Counted from the stretch's first letter, positions 1 through 8,965 are shown. The stretch is 34,968 bases of DNA from Arenicellales bacterium (GCA_029287915.1 JARFQE010000115.1:1-34968); one strand, 5' to 3'. Numbers and translations: made by a program. The notes: a model not told the origin generated them from the sequence alone.

Positions 1-346
<346 letters not shown>

Positions 347-419
347 TCAAGCCCCAAGCAAAAAATTAAACTTGCTGCTGGCATTCGTCCTGGATCCTGG
401 TAGTTGAGATTTTTTTATG

Positions 420-444
420 AAAAAAAGGGGCGCCGAGGCGCCCC
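420..444 (-). terminator. Intrinsic terminator after amtB
   Basis: On the minus strand a seven-base-pair all-G/C stem (GGGGCGC/GCGCCCC) with a four-base loop is followed directly by seven T residues. It lies 26 bp past the amtB stop. It should end the glnK-amtB transcript before the second P-II gene. The plus-strand reading has no T-run, so it acts in one direction. Confidence 0.9.
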
Positions 445-470
445 TGAAGTTCAATGTTGAACAGGATGTG

Positions 471-1748
471 TTATTTAGATGTGTTTGTAAACTCAGGATA
501 GGCTTCAAGGCCACATTCGCCAATATCCACACCTTCGTACTCTTCTTCTTCACTGACTCGGATTCCCATGATCATTTTGATCAGACCCCAGGTGATAAGA
601 CTAGCAACGAAGGTCCAGGCGAAGATTACAGCCATGCCTGTAGCCTGAGTAATAATGCTTGCATCGGCATTATAGATTGGAACGGCCATCAGGCCCCAGA
701 TTCCGACAACACCGTGGACTGATATGGCACCAACTGGATCGTCAATCTTCAGTTTGTCCAGGGTGATAATGGAGAACACAACCAGCGCACCGCCAAGGGC
801 ACCAATTAGTGTGGCACCAATAGGAGTAGGAGCAAGTGGCTCAGCGGTTATGGCAACCAGACCAGCTAGTGCTCCATTCAATGCCATCGTAAGATCAGCT
901 TTACCAAACAGCAGACGTGCAGTGGTGATACCGGCAAGGACACCACCGGCAGCTGCCATATTGGTGTTAACGAATACCGCAGCAACTGCATTGGCTTCGC
1001 CAACATTTGACAGGATCAGCTCAGAACCGCCATTGAACCCGAACCAGCCGAGCCATAGGATAAAGGTTCCCAATGTCGCTAGTGGCAGATTAGCACCGGG
1101 AATGGCGTTGATCTGACCTTTCGGGCCATATTTACCTTTACGGGCACCCAGTAGCAGAACACCGGCAAGCGCAGCTGCAGCACCGCAGAGATGTACGACA
1201 CCTGATCCGGCGAAATCCTGGAAGCCCATGCCATCAAGGAAACCACCGCCCCATTTCCAGTAACCCTGTAATGGATAGATGAAACCGGTCATGACTACCG
1301 CAAAGGCCATAAATGACCATAATTTCATTCGCTCTGCGACTGCACCTGAAACGATAGACATTGCAGTGGCTACGAATACCATCTGGAAGAAGAAGTCAGA
1401 CATGCCTGAATAATATGAGCCGTCATACCAGCCTTCTATATCGGTTGCCAGCACTTCTGCTGCATCATTGTCACCGCCAAACATGAATGACAGATCAATG
1501 GCAGGGAAGTAGCCGTTGCCATCTGCCGGGTACATGATGTTGTAACCCATCAGCATGTACATGATACCGGCAATGGCAAACAGTACGATGTTCTTGGTTA
1601 AAATTTCGGCTGTGTTCTTTGAGCGAACCAGCCCCGCTTCCAGCATGGCGAAGCCAGCTGCCATCCACATTACCAGTGCACCGGTAATGAGGAAATAAAA
1701 TGTATCCAGCGCGTAGCTTAGATTTTTGATACCTTCAAGTGCTTCCAC
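471..1748 (-). CDS. amtB: Ammonium transporter AmtB
   Basis: This is an inner-membrane Amt/Rh channel that conducts ammonium/ammonia and is plugged by P-II protein when nitrogen is sufficient. It has 425 residues and about eleven membrane helices. The family residues are visible: Asp178 in QDFAGSGVVH, and the twin histidines His186 and His345 (AISVHGVVGIWG). The C-terminal tail from about residue 395 (RVSEEEEYEGVDIGECGLEAYP) is the P-II-docking region; a Cys stands where many homologues have His in the GEHG motif. The start is GTG at 1746-1748 with AGAGGA about eight bases upstream, 36 bp after the first P-II gene. There is no cleavable signal peptide, unlike E. coli AmtB: the protein begins almost directly at the first helix. 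Expression should be nitrogen-limited through the sigma-54 promoter upstream of glnK. Confidence 0.97.
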   Translation of the reverse strand: MEALEGIKNLSYALDTFYFLITGALVMWMAAGFAMLEAGLVRSKNTAEILTKNIVLFAIAGIMYMLMGYNIMYPADGNGYFPAIDLSFMFGGDNDAAEVLATDIEGWYDGSYYSGMSDFFFQMVFVATAMSIVSGAVAERMKLWSFMAFAVVMTGFIYPLQGYWKWGGGFLDGMGFQDFAGSGVVHLCGAAAALAGVLLLGARKGKYGPKGQINAIPGANLPLATLGTFILWLGWFGFNGGSELILSNVGEANAVAAVFVNTNMAAAGGVLAGITTARLLFGKADLTMALNGALAGLVAITAEPLAPTPIGATLIGALGGALVVFSIITLDKLKIDDPVGAISVHGVVGIWGLMAVPIYNADASIITQATGMAVIFAWTFVASLITWGLIKMIMGIRVSEEEEYEGVDIGECGLEAYPEFTNTSK

Positions 1749-1784
1749 AATAGTGTCCTCTATATAGGTTAGTGATAATTCGAC

Positions 1785-2126
<342 letters not shown>

Positions 2127-2230
2127 TTAATACTCCTTGATAAATAATCAGGCAACCTTCACTATCAGCACAGTCGCCTGTTGGTTCATGACATAAATCA
2201 TGTCGATAATGTAACCTCGTTTTCCAATAA

Positions 2231-2247
2231 TGCAGATACCGTGCCAA
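2231..2247 (-). promoter_or_regulatory. Sigma-54 (-24/-12) promoter of glnK-amtB
   Basis: On the minus strand the sequence is TTGGCACGGTATCTGCA. It matches the sigma-54 consensus TTGGCACG-N4-TTGCA except for one base of the -12 element (CTGCA). The invariant GG and GC are 12 bases apart, as required. Transcription should start near 2220, giving a leader of roughly 100 nt to the glnK start at 2123. Confidence 0.88.
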
Positions 2248-2320
2248 AGTGTAATTATTAAATAATCGTCCAATATAAACATATGCTTACGTTCGTTTTT
2301 TACATATTGGGTATTTCTTT

Positions 2321-2337
2321 CGCACCCATTTATTACA
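2321..2337 (-). promoter_or_regulatory. NtrC enhancer site 2 (weak, one good half)
   Basis: CGCACCCATTTATTACA keeps the left NtrC half-site (GCACC) but the right half is poor. It is listed because its centre is exactly 32 bp, three helical turns, from site 1 and about 109 bp from the predicted start. That is the -108/-140 pair geometry known from E. coli glnA. Confidence 0.5.
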
Positions 2338-2352
2338 GATAAAAGATCTTCA

Positions 2353-2369
2353 TTCACCATTTTGGTGCA
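2353..2369 (-). promoter_or_regulatory. NtrC enhancer site 1 (strong)
   Basis: TTCACCATTTTGGTGCA on the plus strand differs by one base from the NtrC dyad TGCACC-N5-GGTGCA. Its centre is about 141 bp upstream of the predicted sigma-54 start, a normal position for an NtrC enhancer. Confidence 0.8.
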
Positions 2370-2431
2370 CAAATATAATATGGCTGTATTAGTTGATTTC
2401 ATTGCACAATATGTGGATCATTCGTAATGTT

Positions 2432-2674
2432 ATGGAAAATAAAATCTCCACCTCAGACAGCTTTATCCGTTTCTTTGAAGCAGCACTACCAGAGGGTCTG
2501 GCAGTAGCAGTACGTGAGAATCTACGAGCGGCGGCAAGCAGTGCCTTCGATAAGATGGATCTGGTCAGTAACGAGGAGTTTGAGGTGCAGAAAAGGGTCT
2601 TACTTCGCACCAGACAGAAGCTGGAGCAGCTTGAGCGGCAGGTCGCGCAACTGGAAAAAAAATTACAGAAGTAA
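2432..2674 (+). CDS. ubiK: UbiK/YqiC-family ubiquinone biosynthesis accessory factor
   Basis: This is a small coiled-coil protein of the BMFP/YqiC family. In E. coli UbiK helps the soluble UbiJ/UbiI-type complex in aerobic ubiquinone synthesis and can interact with membranes. It has 80 residues from the chosen start. The family signature DLVSNEEFEVQKRVLLRTRQKLEQLE is split here across about residues 43-68 and is followed by a heptad-like helix (LERQVAQLEKKLQK). In-frame ATG 2411 and TTG 2393 would add 7 and 13 residues. None of the three has a clear ribosome site, and 2432 was chosen for the best fit to the family N-terminus. It is divergent from glnK and upstream of comM, an order also known in Pseudomonas. 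The gene ends in tandem stops (TAA TAG), with an odd repeat just behind. Confidence 0.85.
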   Translation: MENKISTSDSFIRFFEAALPEGLAVAVRENLRAAASSAFDKMDLVSNEEFEVQKRVLLRTRQKLEQLERQVAQLEKKLQK

Positions 2675-2680
2675 TAGATA

Positions 2681-2740
2681 CAGAATAAAACGGTGCAGGA
2701 TAAATCGGCGCAGAATAAGTCGGCGCAGAATAAGTCGGTA
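2681..2740 (+). repeat. Four tandem 15-bp repeats behind ubiK
   Basis: There are four contiguous 15-bp units: cagaataaaacggtg, caggataaatcggcg, cagaataagtcggcg and cagaataagtcggta. Units 3 and 4 differ only in the last two bases; unit 1 is most diverged. The array begins six bases after the ubiK stop. Read in the ubiK frame past the TAA TAG it stays open to a TGA at 2779-2781 and encodes a five-residue repeat of the QNKSA type, which suggests a former coding tail. Confidence 0.9.
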
Positions 2741-2807
2741 AGTAATCCTGATTACATTATCAATTGTTATTCTAACGACTGACGGAATCTTTTCAGTTTT
2801 TGAAGCG

Positions 2808-2813
2808 TATAAT
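2808..2813 (+). promoter_or_regulatory. Possible -10 box for comM
   Basis: A perfect TATAAT lies in the 312-bp gap between ubiK and comM, about 170 bp before the comM start. No matching -35 box is seen at 16-18 bp, so the assignment is weak. The rest of this gap, after the 15-bp repeats, shows nothing else I recognise. Confidence 0.3.
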
Positions 2814-2986
2814 TTCGATTTCAGATCTCCGTCATGTTGCATGTGTAATGGCGAATAGATAACGCGCCTAAAACTGTATACAAAGTTTGATAGCTGGTAG
2901 TGATAGTTAAACAGAATTGATATTTAAATAATCGGTAGACAATGGATGTCGACCGGTCCGGTGCAACCAGGAAAAGGATTTCAGTG

Positions 2987-4504
2987 ATGTCGCTCGCAAT
3001 CATCTACTCACGCTCAGCAAATGGAGTAATGGCTCCACAGGTTTACGTAGAAGCCCATTTGACCAATGGTCTGCCTGCACTATCAATCGTAGGTTTACCT
3101 GAGGCCGCAGTCAAAGAAAGTAAAGATCGTGTTCGGGGTGCACTGCTAAACTCCGGCTTTGAGTTCCCACCTCGCCGTATTACTATCAACCTGGCACCGG
3201 CAGATATTCCCAAAGAGGGCGGTCGTTTTGATTTGCCGATAGCAATTGGAATACTTGCTGCATCCGGGCAGATAGACAACAGCCATCTGGATAGATATGA
3301 ATTTTCTGCTGAACTCGCACTGGGTGGAGATCTGCGGCCGGTTAACGGGATACTGCCTGCTGCATTGCAGGTGGCAAGCCTGGGCCGCACTCTTGTGGTG
3401 GCTGAGCAAAATGGACAGGAAGCCTGCCTGGTTGAGCAATGTGATGTATTGGCACCAGCCAGTCTGTTGGATCTGACCTCACATATAAATGGCCATAGTC
3501 TGCTGTCACTAGTTCGGCTAATGCCAGTAAGTATAGAAAAAGACTCATACCCGGACCTTTCGGAGGTGCGTGGACAACAGCAGGCCAAAAGAGCATTGGA
3601 AGTTGCTGCTGCCGGTAATCATAGTCTTCTGATGTCAGGCCCACCAGGAAGTGGCAAGACAATGCTGGCAAGTCGTTTGCCAGGAATACTACCGGAAATG
3701 ACCCAACAGGAGGCATTGGAAACAGCGGCTATCTATTCTATTGGCAAGACTGCTGTTAATCCCGGGAGCTGGAAACAACGGCCTATTCGTACGCCGCATC
3801 ACACGGCTTCAGCCGCAGCACTAGTCGGTGGTGGATCCAGACCAATGCCAGGAGAAATATCTCTAGCCCACAACGGTGTTCTATTCCTTGATGAATTACC
3901 CGAGTTTGGTAGACATGTACTGGAGGTACTGCGTGAGCCCATGGAATCGGGTGAAATATCAATATCACGAGCAAACAGGCAGGTCGATTACCCTGCACGG
4001 TTCCAGCTTCTGGCCGCCATGAATCCCTGTCCCTGTGGCTATCTGGGCGAAGTCCACGGGCGCTGCAGGTGTTCAGCGGATAAGATAGAACGCTACAGGG
4101 ATAGATTGTCTGGTCCATTGCTGGATCGTATCGACTTACAGGTAGAGGTACTTGCTGTTCCGGTAGATATTTTGCTGGATGATCAGTTTCAGGCTGAAAC
4201 CAGTGACCAGGTACGCCAGCGTGTGACTGTCGCCAGGCAGAGACAAGTTTACCGTTCTGGTATATTTAATTCTCAGTTAAGTCCCCGTCAGCTGGATCAT
4301 GACAGTAAGATCAGTCGTTCAGCTCGCAGTAGTCTGGCCGATGCAATGACACGTCTGGGCCTGTCAGCACGCTCATTTCACCGAATGTTGCGGGTAGCAA
4401 GAACAATTGCGGATCTGGCAGCCAGTGATGAGGTTCTGGACAGGCATGTTGCTGAAGCCATTCGCTATCGAAGTCTGGATCGCTATTTAAAAAAGATAAC
4501 GTAA
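2987..4504 (+). CDS. comM: ComM/YifB-type AAA+ ATPase (Mg-chelatase-like)
   Basis: This is a hexameric DNA helicase. In naturally competent gammaproteobacteria ComM drives branch migration during homologous recombination of incoming DNA. It has 505 residues, the family length. Visible parts are the N-terminal S5-like ChlI domain (VEAHLTNGLPALSIVGLPE, about residues 21-39), Walker A GPPGSGKT at 218-225, Walker B LFLDE at 299-303, a Cys cluster at 348, 350, 360 and 362 (NPCPCG...GRCRC), and the C-terminal Mg-chelatase domain with RSFHRMLRVARTIADL. The start MSLAII matches the family; an earlier ATG at 2942 is rejected because AAGGA sits eight bases before 2987. It is convergent with the next gene and the two overlap by 22 bp at their 3' ends. 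Confidence 0.96.
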   Translation: MSLAIIYSRSANGVMAPQVYVEAHLTNGLPALSIVGLPEAAVKESKDRVRGALLNSGFEFPPRRITINLAPADIPKEGGRFDLPIAIGILAASGQIDNSHLDRYEFSAELALGGDLRPVNGILPAALQVASLGRTLVVAEQNGQEACLVEQCDVLAPASLLDLTSHINGHSLLSLVRLMPVSIEKDSYPDLSEVRGQQQAKRALEVAAAGNHSLLMSGPPGSGKTMLASRLPGILPEMTQQEALETAAIYSIGKTAVNPGSWKQRPIRTPHHTASAAALVGGGSRPMPGEISLAHNGVLFLDELPEFGRHVLEVLREPMESGEISISRANRQVDYPARFQLLAAMNPCPCGYLGEVHGRCRCSADKIERYRDRLSGPLLDRIDLQVEVLAVPVDILLDDQFQAETSDQVRQRVTVARQRQVYRSGIFNSQLSPRQLDHDSKISRSARSSLADAMTRLGLSARSFHRMLRVARTIADLAASDEVLDRHVAEAIRYRSLDRYLKKIT

Positions 4505-5043
4505 CAGAATATAACGGCGTAGATCAGTAAAAAGACAATGAAATTCTGATCGCCATGATTGGCTCGCAGAGTTTCCCAGTTGAAGTACCACAGTGGATTG
4601 GTATCGCTGACCCCTCGGGTAGGTAAAAATGAACGAACCTTTTTGCGGTAATCATCATAACCTTCAAGCAGGCCTATCAACCTGGCTTCCTCTCGTCTAA
4701 CACGATTGATCATGTAGAGTACATAGACAACGGTGTAGAATAAAACAAACCAGAAATTACCAAACAGAACGGCGAATCCAAGCCCAAGAAAATAACGACC
4801 CAAATACATCGGGTTTCTCACAATTACATAGGGGCCACGAATGGTAAGTTCAACGTTTTTGACCAATGATGCAAAACTCCAGATTTGAATCAGTTCACCA
4901 AATAGTGAAATCAGAAAACCTGCGAGTAGATAGTCCGTGTTGATGTAGCGCAGCAGAAAAATCAGGAAAAGAGGTGCCAGCAGGTAACGGACCTTGAGCC
5001 AGTATCTGCGCAGTGCAGGGTTGTTGAAGAAATTTGAAAACAT
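4483..5043 (-). CDS. Isoprenylcysteine carboxyl methyltransferase-like membrane protein
   Basis: This is a 186-residue integral membrane protein of the ICMT/PEMT methyltransferase fold, with about four or five membrane segments. The diagnostic stretch is GPYVIVRNPMYLG (about residues 69-81), followed by RREEARL and GYDDYRKKVRSFLP, which form the S-adenosylmethionine and substrate site in this family. The substrate is unknown: bacterial members act on lipids, small thiols or protein cysteines, and nothing here decides between them. The ATG at 5043 has AAGGCAGG about five bases upstream. It lies 86 bp behind the 624-residue protein on the same strand, and its last 22 bp overlap the end of comM on the opposite strand. 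Confidence 0.82.
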   Translation of the reverse strand: MFSNFFNNPALRRYWLKVRYLLAPLFLIFLLRYINTDYLLAGFLISLFGELIQIWSFASLVKNVELTIRGPYVIVRNPMYLGRYFLGLGFAVLFGNFWFVLFYTVVYVLYMINRVRREEARLIGLLEGYDDYRKKVRSFLPTRGVSDTNPLWYFNWETLRANHGDQNFIVFLLIYAVIFCYVIFFK

Positions 5044-5129
5044 CGTAGCCTGCCTTGTATGGGCGCAAAAAAATGATTTCTGACTTACCTTAGCCGGCTA
5101 TTCTAACCCATTTACACATGAAAGGTCTG

Positions 5130-7004
5130 TTAATTGGGAGCAGCCAGAGCAACAGCCCGTTGTGTAGCAAGGCATTGGTTATAGTTCATCCATTCAGGGA
5201 GTTCTTTTTTCATGAGCCTGTTCAGGCGCCGATTCAGACCACTAAGTTCGAGCTTATACGGTATCAGCATGTTTTCCGGTAAATAGATGATCAGGGAAGA
5301 TAACTGCAACAAATTTTGAAGTGCATTTTCCAGTTCAGTCAGGTGAAAGGCGGTCAGCTTGGGAAGACTACCTTCAAGTTTCTGTGCTGGTATCCGGATT
5401 GCTGGTAGTACCTTTTCATTTATCGGTGCGGCGATTTCGTTTGCCGTAGTATTAGTAGTGACCATCAACCAATCGGGTTCATTTTTAGTTATCTGCTCCG
5501 GCTTAATTCTGCCTGGCATTTCATCCCCCGTTAATACTTTCTCGAGATAAGCCAGTTTCGTCAGTAGCTGGAGAAACCTCTGCTGGTCTGGTTCCTCAGC
5601 AAGTCTGAAGTTGAGTTCATCCAGTTTATTACGTAATGGCAATCGTTCATTAACTGTATGGGTGGTTTGATTACCTCCATCAGTTTTAATTTGTCTGATT
5701 CGGGCTTCCAGTTCTTTTGCCTGTTCGCTTATCTGAATAAGTGAGCGACTGTAGTTGGAGACTTCCTTACGGGCGTACTCTAAGACGGGTAGGGCAAGCC
5801 CTGCCAGTTCACGAAATCTGAAAATGGCATCTTTGACATAGAAATCCATATTCATGCTTTCCCAAACGCTGATGGAATCATTCATTTCTTCATAAGCAAG
5901 CATCAGTGGACGGCTGCTAAACTCATAACCAACATTACTGAAGGCAGTTGTGAACTGTGTGCGAGCGTCAGGTTTAATAAGGCAATGGGAAAGAGTAGTT
6001 TCTATCACTTCTTTATTAGCCTCATTCGTTACGATGGCCTTTTTCTTTGCCGGAACATCGACAGCAGGCTTACTAGACGTCGCTTTCTGGACTGTATCAA
6101 TAATCTGGTCATTGATTGCAGGCATAAATTCAGGGAAAAGGATGCCCGCGGCTTTCCATCCAATAAGAAATATCAGCAGTGAAAGCAGAAAGCTGAATAG
6201 AATGTTATCTTTTAGAAATTTTACAGGAGAGAATTTACTCTCAGTTGCGCCACCGTATATCTTCTCGATGACATTTTCCATGTTCTGATCTTCATCTTTC
6301 TCCCGATAGGAATCGATATTATCGATCAGGTAGCGCCGGGCAGAACTATTTGACCATGCTGTACGAACAACTTTTTCAGGTTTTTTTACTGTCTCCAGAA
6401 TGGATTTAATAGGACTGTCGCTCGTTGTTCCGTCGTCATCTTCTAAATCATCAACAGTAGCGCCTGTGTTATTACTGCCATGCTGTATATCCTTGTCAAA
6501 ATCTGCATCGGCTATGCCTGAGCTAAGCATTACCTGCTCATTATCGGCTTTATCCCCCGGTGATGGATCTTCAGCGGATATTTCCTGTTCTGAGCCAGGG
6601 CCGGGTTTTCCTGCCAGAGGCTTCTCGATATGGAGGGAGCTTGCATTAGATTCAGCTTCGGCAGAGGCGGCATCTGGAATGGTCGTATTTGACGCTTCCT
6701 GATCTGTCGCCACGCTTTTATTCAAGTCGAAATCGTTGGCAGAATTGCTCGTAGTTGACGATTTTCCATCACTTTCCAGAGAAAGATGTGAAGTATTGAT
6801 TGCCGGGGCTTCCTGCTTTCTATCGTTTTCCAGCGCACTTCCCGCCTGTGCTGCTATCTCGTCGACAGATAGATGCGAGATATCGATATCGGTAGATTCT
6901 TCAACTGTATTTTCATCTAATAAAGGTTTGTCCAGTGAACTACTGGTAGACAAAGGACGTTTAGTACCTTGATCTGGTATTTTCTTGTCTTCTTTTACAG
7001 TCAT
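5130..7004 (-). CDS. Unrecognised single-span membrane protein with long acidic N-terminus
   Basis: I do not recognise a family for this 624-residue protein. Residues 1-255 are low-complexity, rich in Ser, Asp, Glu and Asn, and probably disordered and cytoplasmic. They hold a short motif seen twice (SHLSVDEIA near 43 and SHLSLESDG near 72). One membrane segment is clear at about 267-290 (FSFLLSLLIFLIGWKAAGILF). The rest, about 300-624, is probably periplasmic and helical, with a likely coiled coil around 415-475 (ELEARIRQIK...). No catalytic motif is visible. The ATG at 7004 has no ribosome site; TATAAT sits six bases before it, so the message could be leaderless. It follows cca by 53 bp on the same strand, which would also allow read-through transcription. 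Confidence 0.8.
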   Translation of the reverse strand: MTVKEDKKIPDQGTKRPLSTSSSLDKPLLDENTVEESTDIDISHLSVDEIAAQAGSALENDRKQEAPAINTSHLSLESDGKSSTTSNSANDFDLNKSVATDQEASNTTIPDAASAEAESNASSLHIEKPLAGKPGPGSEQEISAEDPSPGDKADNEQVMLSSGIADADFDKDIQHGSNNTGATVDDLEDDDGTTSDSPIKSILETVKKPEKVVRTAWSNSSARRYLIDNIDSYREKDEDQNMENVIEKIYGGATESKFSPVKFLKDNILFSFLLSLLIFLIGWKAAGILFPEFMPAINDQIIDTVQKATSSKPAVDVPAKKKAIVTNEANKEVIETTLSHCLIKPDARTQFTTAFSNVGYEFSSRPLMLAYEEMNDSISVWESMNMDFYVKDAIFRFRELAGLALPVLEYARKEVSNYSRSLIQISEQAKELEARIRQIKTDGGNQTTHTVNERLPLRNKLDELNFRLAEEPDQQRFLQLLTKLAYLEKVLTGDEMPGRIKPEQITKNEPDWLMVTTNTTANEIAAPINEKVLPAIRIPAQKLEGSLPKLTAFHLTELENALQNLLQLSSLIIYLPENMLIPYKLELSGLNRRLNRLMKKELPEWMNYNQCLATQRAVALAAPN

Positions 7005-7057
7005 TGTGCGATTATATGTAATGTCGCCTTGTCTTCTTTATATGGCTAATATCCTGA

Positions 7058-8281
7058 TTAATCTTTTTTAAGTACACTAGCAATTGCTTTAATGCGCCGC
7101 TTCCTCAGTTGGCTCTGTATTTCCTTACCAGTTACTCCTGCATTGACCAGGTCTTTAATATCAACCTGGCTTGCGGCCTTAAAGCAGAGTCGGAACATTT
7201 CTGCCTGCGGGTAAGATGAATCTTCATACCCCAACCTGCCCCTGGCATCTGCTTCGCATGCCAACAGAAAACCATGCAGCCGTTGCGGGCGACGAAATAC
7301 ATCTAGATGTTCCAGTACGTTAAGTATAGTCGAAATTTTCAGATCAGCAGCTCTATGGCAATGGGTATGGTATTGACAGACCAGTTCTGCCATTTTTCTG
7401 TGTCCAGCAGGTATGCGAAGTCGACCACACAAGTTTTCGATCAGCGACAAACCCTTTTTTTCATGAGCAATGTGTCTGGGTAACTTGTCTGCAGCTGTCG
7501 ATCCTTTACCCAGATCATGGCAAAGTGCAGCAAAACGCACTGAATTATCAGCTCCAAGGCGCGCAGCCATATCGACGACCATCATGGTATGGACACCGGT
7601 ATCAATTTCTGGATGATGTGCCACCGTCTGCGGAACACCAAATAATCGGTCTATTTCTGGTAACAAAACAGTCAGTGCATGGCATTGCCTGAGCACGAGA
7701 AAGAAAACAGAAGGAGAATCTTCATCGAGTGCTCTGCTTATTTCGTTCCAGACGCGCTCTGGTACCAGCTCATCTACCTCGCCGCTACTAACAATCTGCT
7801 TTAACAGTTGCTGGGTCTCTTCAGCAATGACGAAGCCAAGTTTTGCATAACGTGCCGCATAGCGAGCAATTCTCAGCAGCCTGACAGGATCTTCAACAAA
7901 AGCATCTGATACATGCCTCAAAATTCCTTTTTCCAGATCACTTTGACCACCGTAAGGGTCTATGATATTGCCTTTGCTATCTTCAGCAATTGCGTTGATC
8001 GTGAGATCTCGACGTGCCAGGTCTTCCTCAAGCGTGACCTCAGCCGAGGTGTGGAAGGTAAAACCATGATAACCGCGGCCAGATTTTCTCTCGGTTCGCG
8101 CCAGGGCATATTCTTCTTTTGTTTGCGGATGGAGAAAGACCGGAAAGTCCTTGCCAACAGCTTTGTAACCGAGCTCGGTCATCTGCTGCGGCGTAGCGCC
8201 TGTTACCACCCAGTCATTATCCCTCGATGGTAGATTGAGTAATTTGTCACGAACTGCACCACCGACCAGGTAGATTTCCAT
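7058..8281 (-). CDS. cca: CCA-adding tRNA nucleotidyltransferase with HD domain
   Basis: This cytosolic enzyme adds or repairs the 3' CCA end of tRNA without a template. The 407-residue length matches the multifunctional gammaproteobacterial form. The N-terminal nucleotidyltransferase domain shows VGGAVRD at 6-12 and the metal-binding DND (Asp21, Asp23) in PSRDNDWVV. The DPVRLLRIARYAARY helix (about 131-145) belongs to the neck. A C-terminal HD domain with His255-Asp256 (AALCHDLGKG) is the phosphatase/phosphodiesterase part. The ATG at 8281 lies 39 bp behind pyrE on the same strand, with only a weak ribosome site. Confidence 0.96.
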   Translation of the reverse strand: MEIYLVGGAVRDKLLNLPSRDNDWVVTGATPQQMTELGYKAVGKDFPVFLHPQTKEEYALARTERKSGRGYHGFTFHTSAEVTLEEDLARRDLTINAIAEDSKGNIIDPYGGQSDLEKGILRHVSDAFVEDPVRLLRIARYAARYAKLGFVIAEETQQLLKQIVSSGEVDELVPERVWNEISRALDEDSPSVFFLVLRQCHALTVLLPEIDRLFGVPQTVAHHPEIDTGVHTMMVVDMAARLGADNSVRFAALCHDLGKGSTAADKLPRHIAHEKKGLSLIENLCGRLRIPAGHRKMAELVCQYHTHCHRAADLKISTILNVLEHLDVFRRPQRLHGFLLACEADARGRLGYEDSSYPQAEMFRLCFKAASQVDIKDLVNAGVTGKEIQSQLRKRRIKAIASVLKKD

Positions 8282-8320
8282 AACTAACAGGTTAGATTAA
8301 ATATGCAAGGTAGAGAAATT

Positions 8321-8965
8321 TTAACAGCCATACTCATTTCGATAGGCGTTTATCTGCGTCAATATGTCAGACTTATCCGGGTCCTGCTGCAGCAGTTCAA
8401 TCAGATCATCCAGTGTGGCGATACTGAACACGGGCAGGTTCTGCTCACGCTGTAGCATCTGCAAAGCTGATGCACTGCTGCCTGGAACCACCTCCTGACG
8501 ATCAAGCGCAATAACAAAGCCTGCAGCTTCTGCGTTATTTTCTCTGATAAGGTCAATTGAGTAGGCTGCAGAAATACCGGCAGTAATTACATCATCTATA
8601 ATCAGAACCTTACCCTGCAGTGGTGCACCAACGATATTTCCACCTTCACCATGATCCTTGGCTTCCTTGCGGTCGAAGGCATAGGGGATGTCGAGACCAT
8701 GATAATCAGCAAGAGCGATTGTTGTTGCAGCAGCCAATGGGATGCCTTTGTATGCAGGCCCAAAAATCATGTCGAATTTAATACCCGATTGTATTATAGC
8801 GCGTGCATAATATCGTCCGAGTTGTGCCAGACCCTGTCCGCTATTAAATAGACCGGTATTAAAAAAATAAGGGCTATTTCGACCTGATTTTAGCGTGAAC
8901 TGACCAAAGCGCAGTACACCTGTTTGAATAGCAAAATCAAGAAACTCTTTTCGGAAATCCTGCAT
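8321..8965 (-). CDS. pyrE: Orotate phosphoribosyltransferase
   Basis: PyrE joins orotate to PRPP to form OMP, the fifth step of de novo pyrimidine synthesis, in the cytosol. It has 214 residues, the usual length. The PRPP-binding motif VLIIDDVITAG is at 120-130. FDRKEAKDHGEGG at about 98-110 is the catalytic flexible loop with its conserved Lys and His. The ATG is at 8965 with GAGAGAATC just upstream. It is divergent from the exonuclease III gene across 125 bp that must hold both promoters. It is probably co-transcribed with cca and perhaps the two membrane-protein genes beyond. Confidence 0.97.
   Translation of the reverse strand: MQDFRKEFLDFAIQTGVLRFGQFTLKSGRNSPYFFNTGLFNSGQGLAQLGRYYARAIIQSGIKFDMIFGPAYKGIPLAAATTIALADYHGLDIPYAFDRKEAKDHGEGGNIVGAPLQGKVLIIDDVITAGISAAYSIDLIRENNAEAAGFVIALDRQEVVPGSSASALQMLQREQNLPVFSIATLDDLIELLQQDPDKSDILTQINAYRNEYGC

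Noticed and set aside
2148-2402. 84-codon minus-strand frame upstream of glnK
   Set aside because: It lies on top of the sigma-54 promoter and NtrC sites, has no ribosome site and has no protein-like pattern.
2942-2986. N-terminal extension of comM from an earlier ATG
   Set aside because: The extra 15 residues do not resemble the family and the ribosome site belongs to the ATG at 2987.
5092-5101. Palindrome TAGCCGGCTA between two minus-strand genes
   Set aside because: A single ten-base palindrome has no loop for an RNA hairpin, no T-run and no known binding protein.
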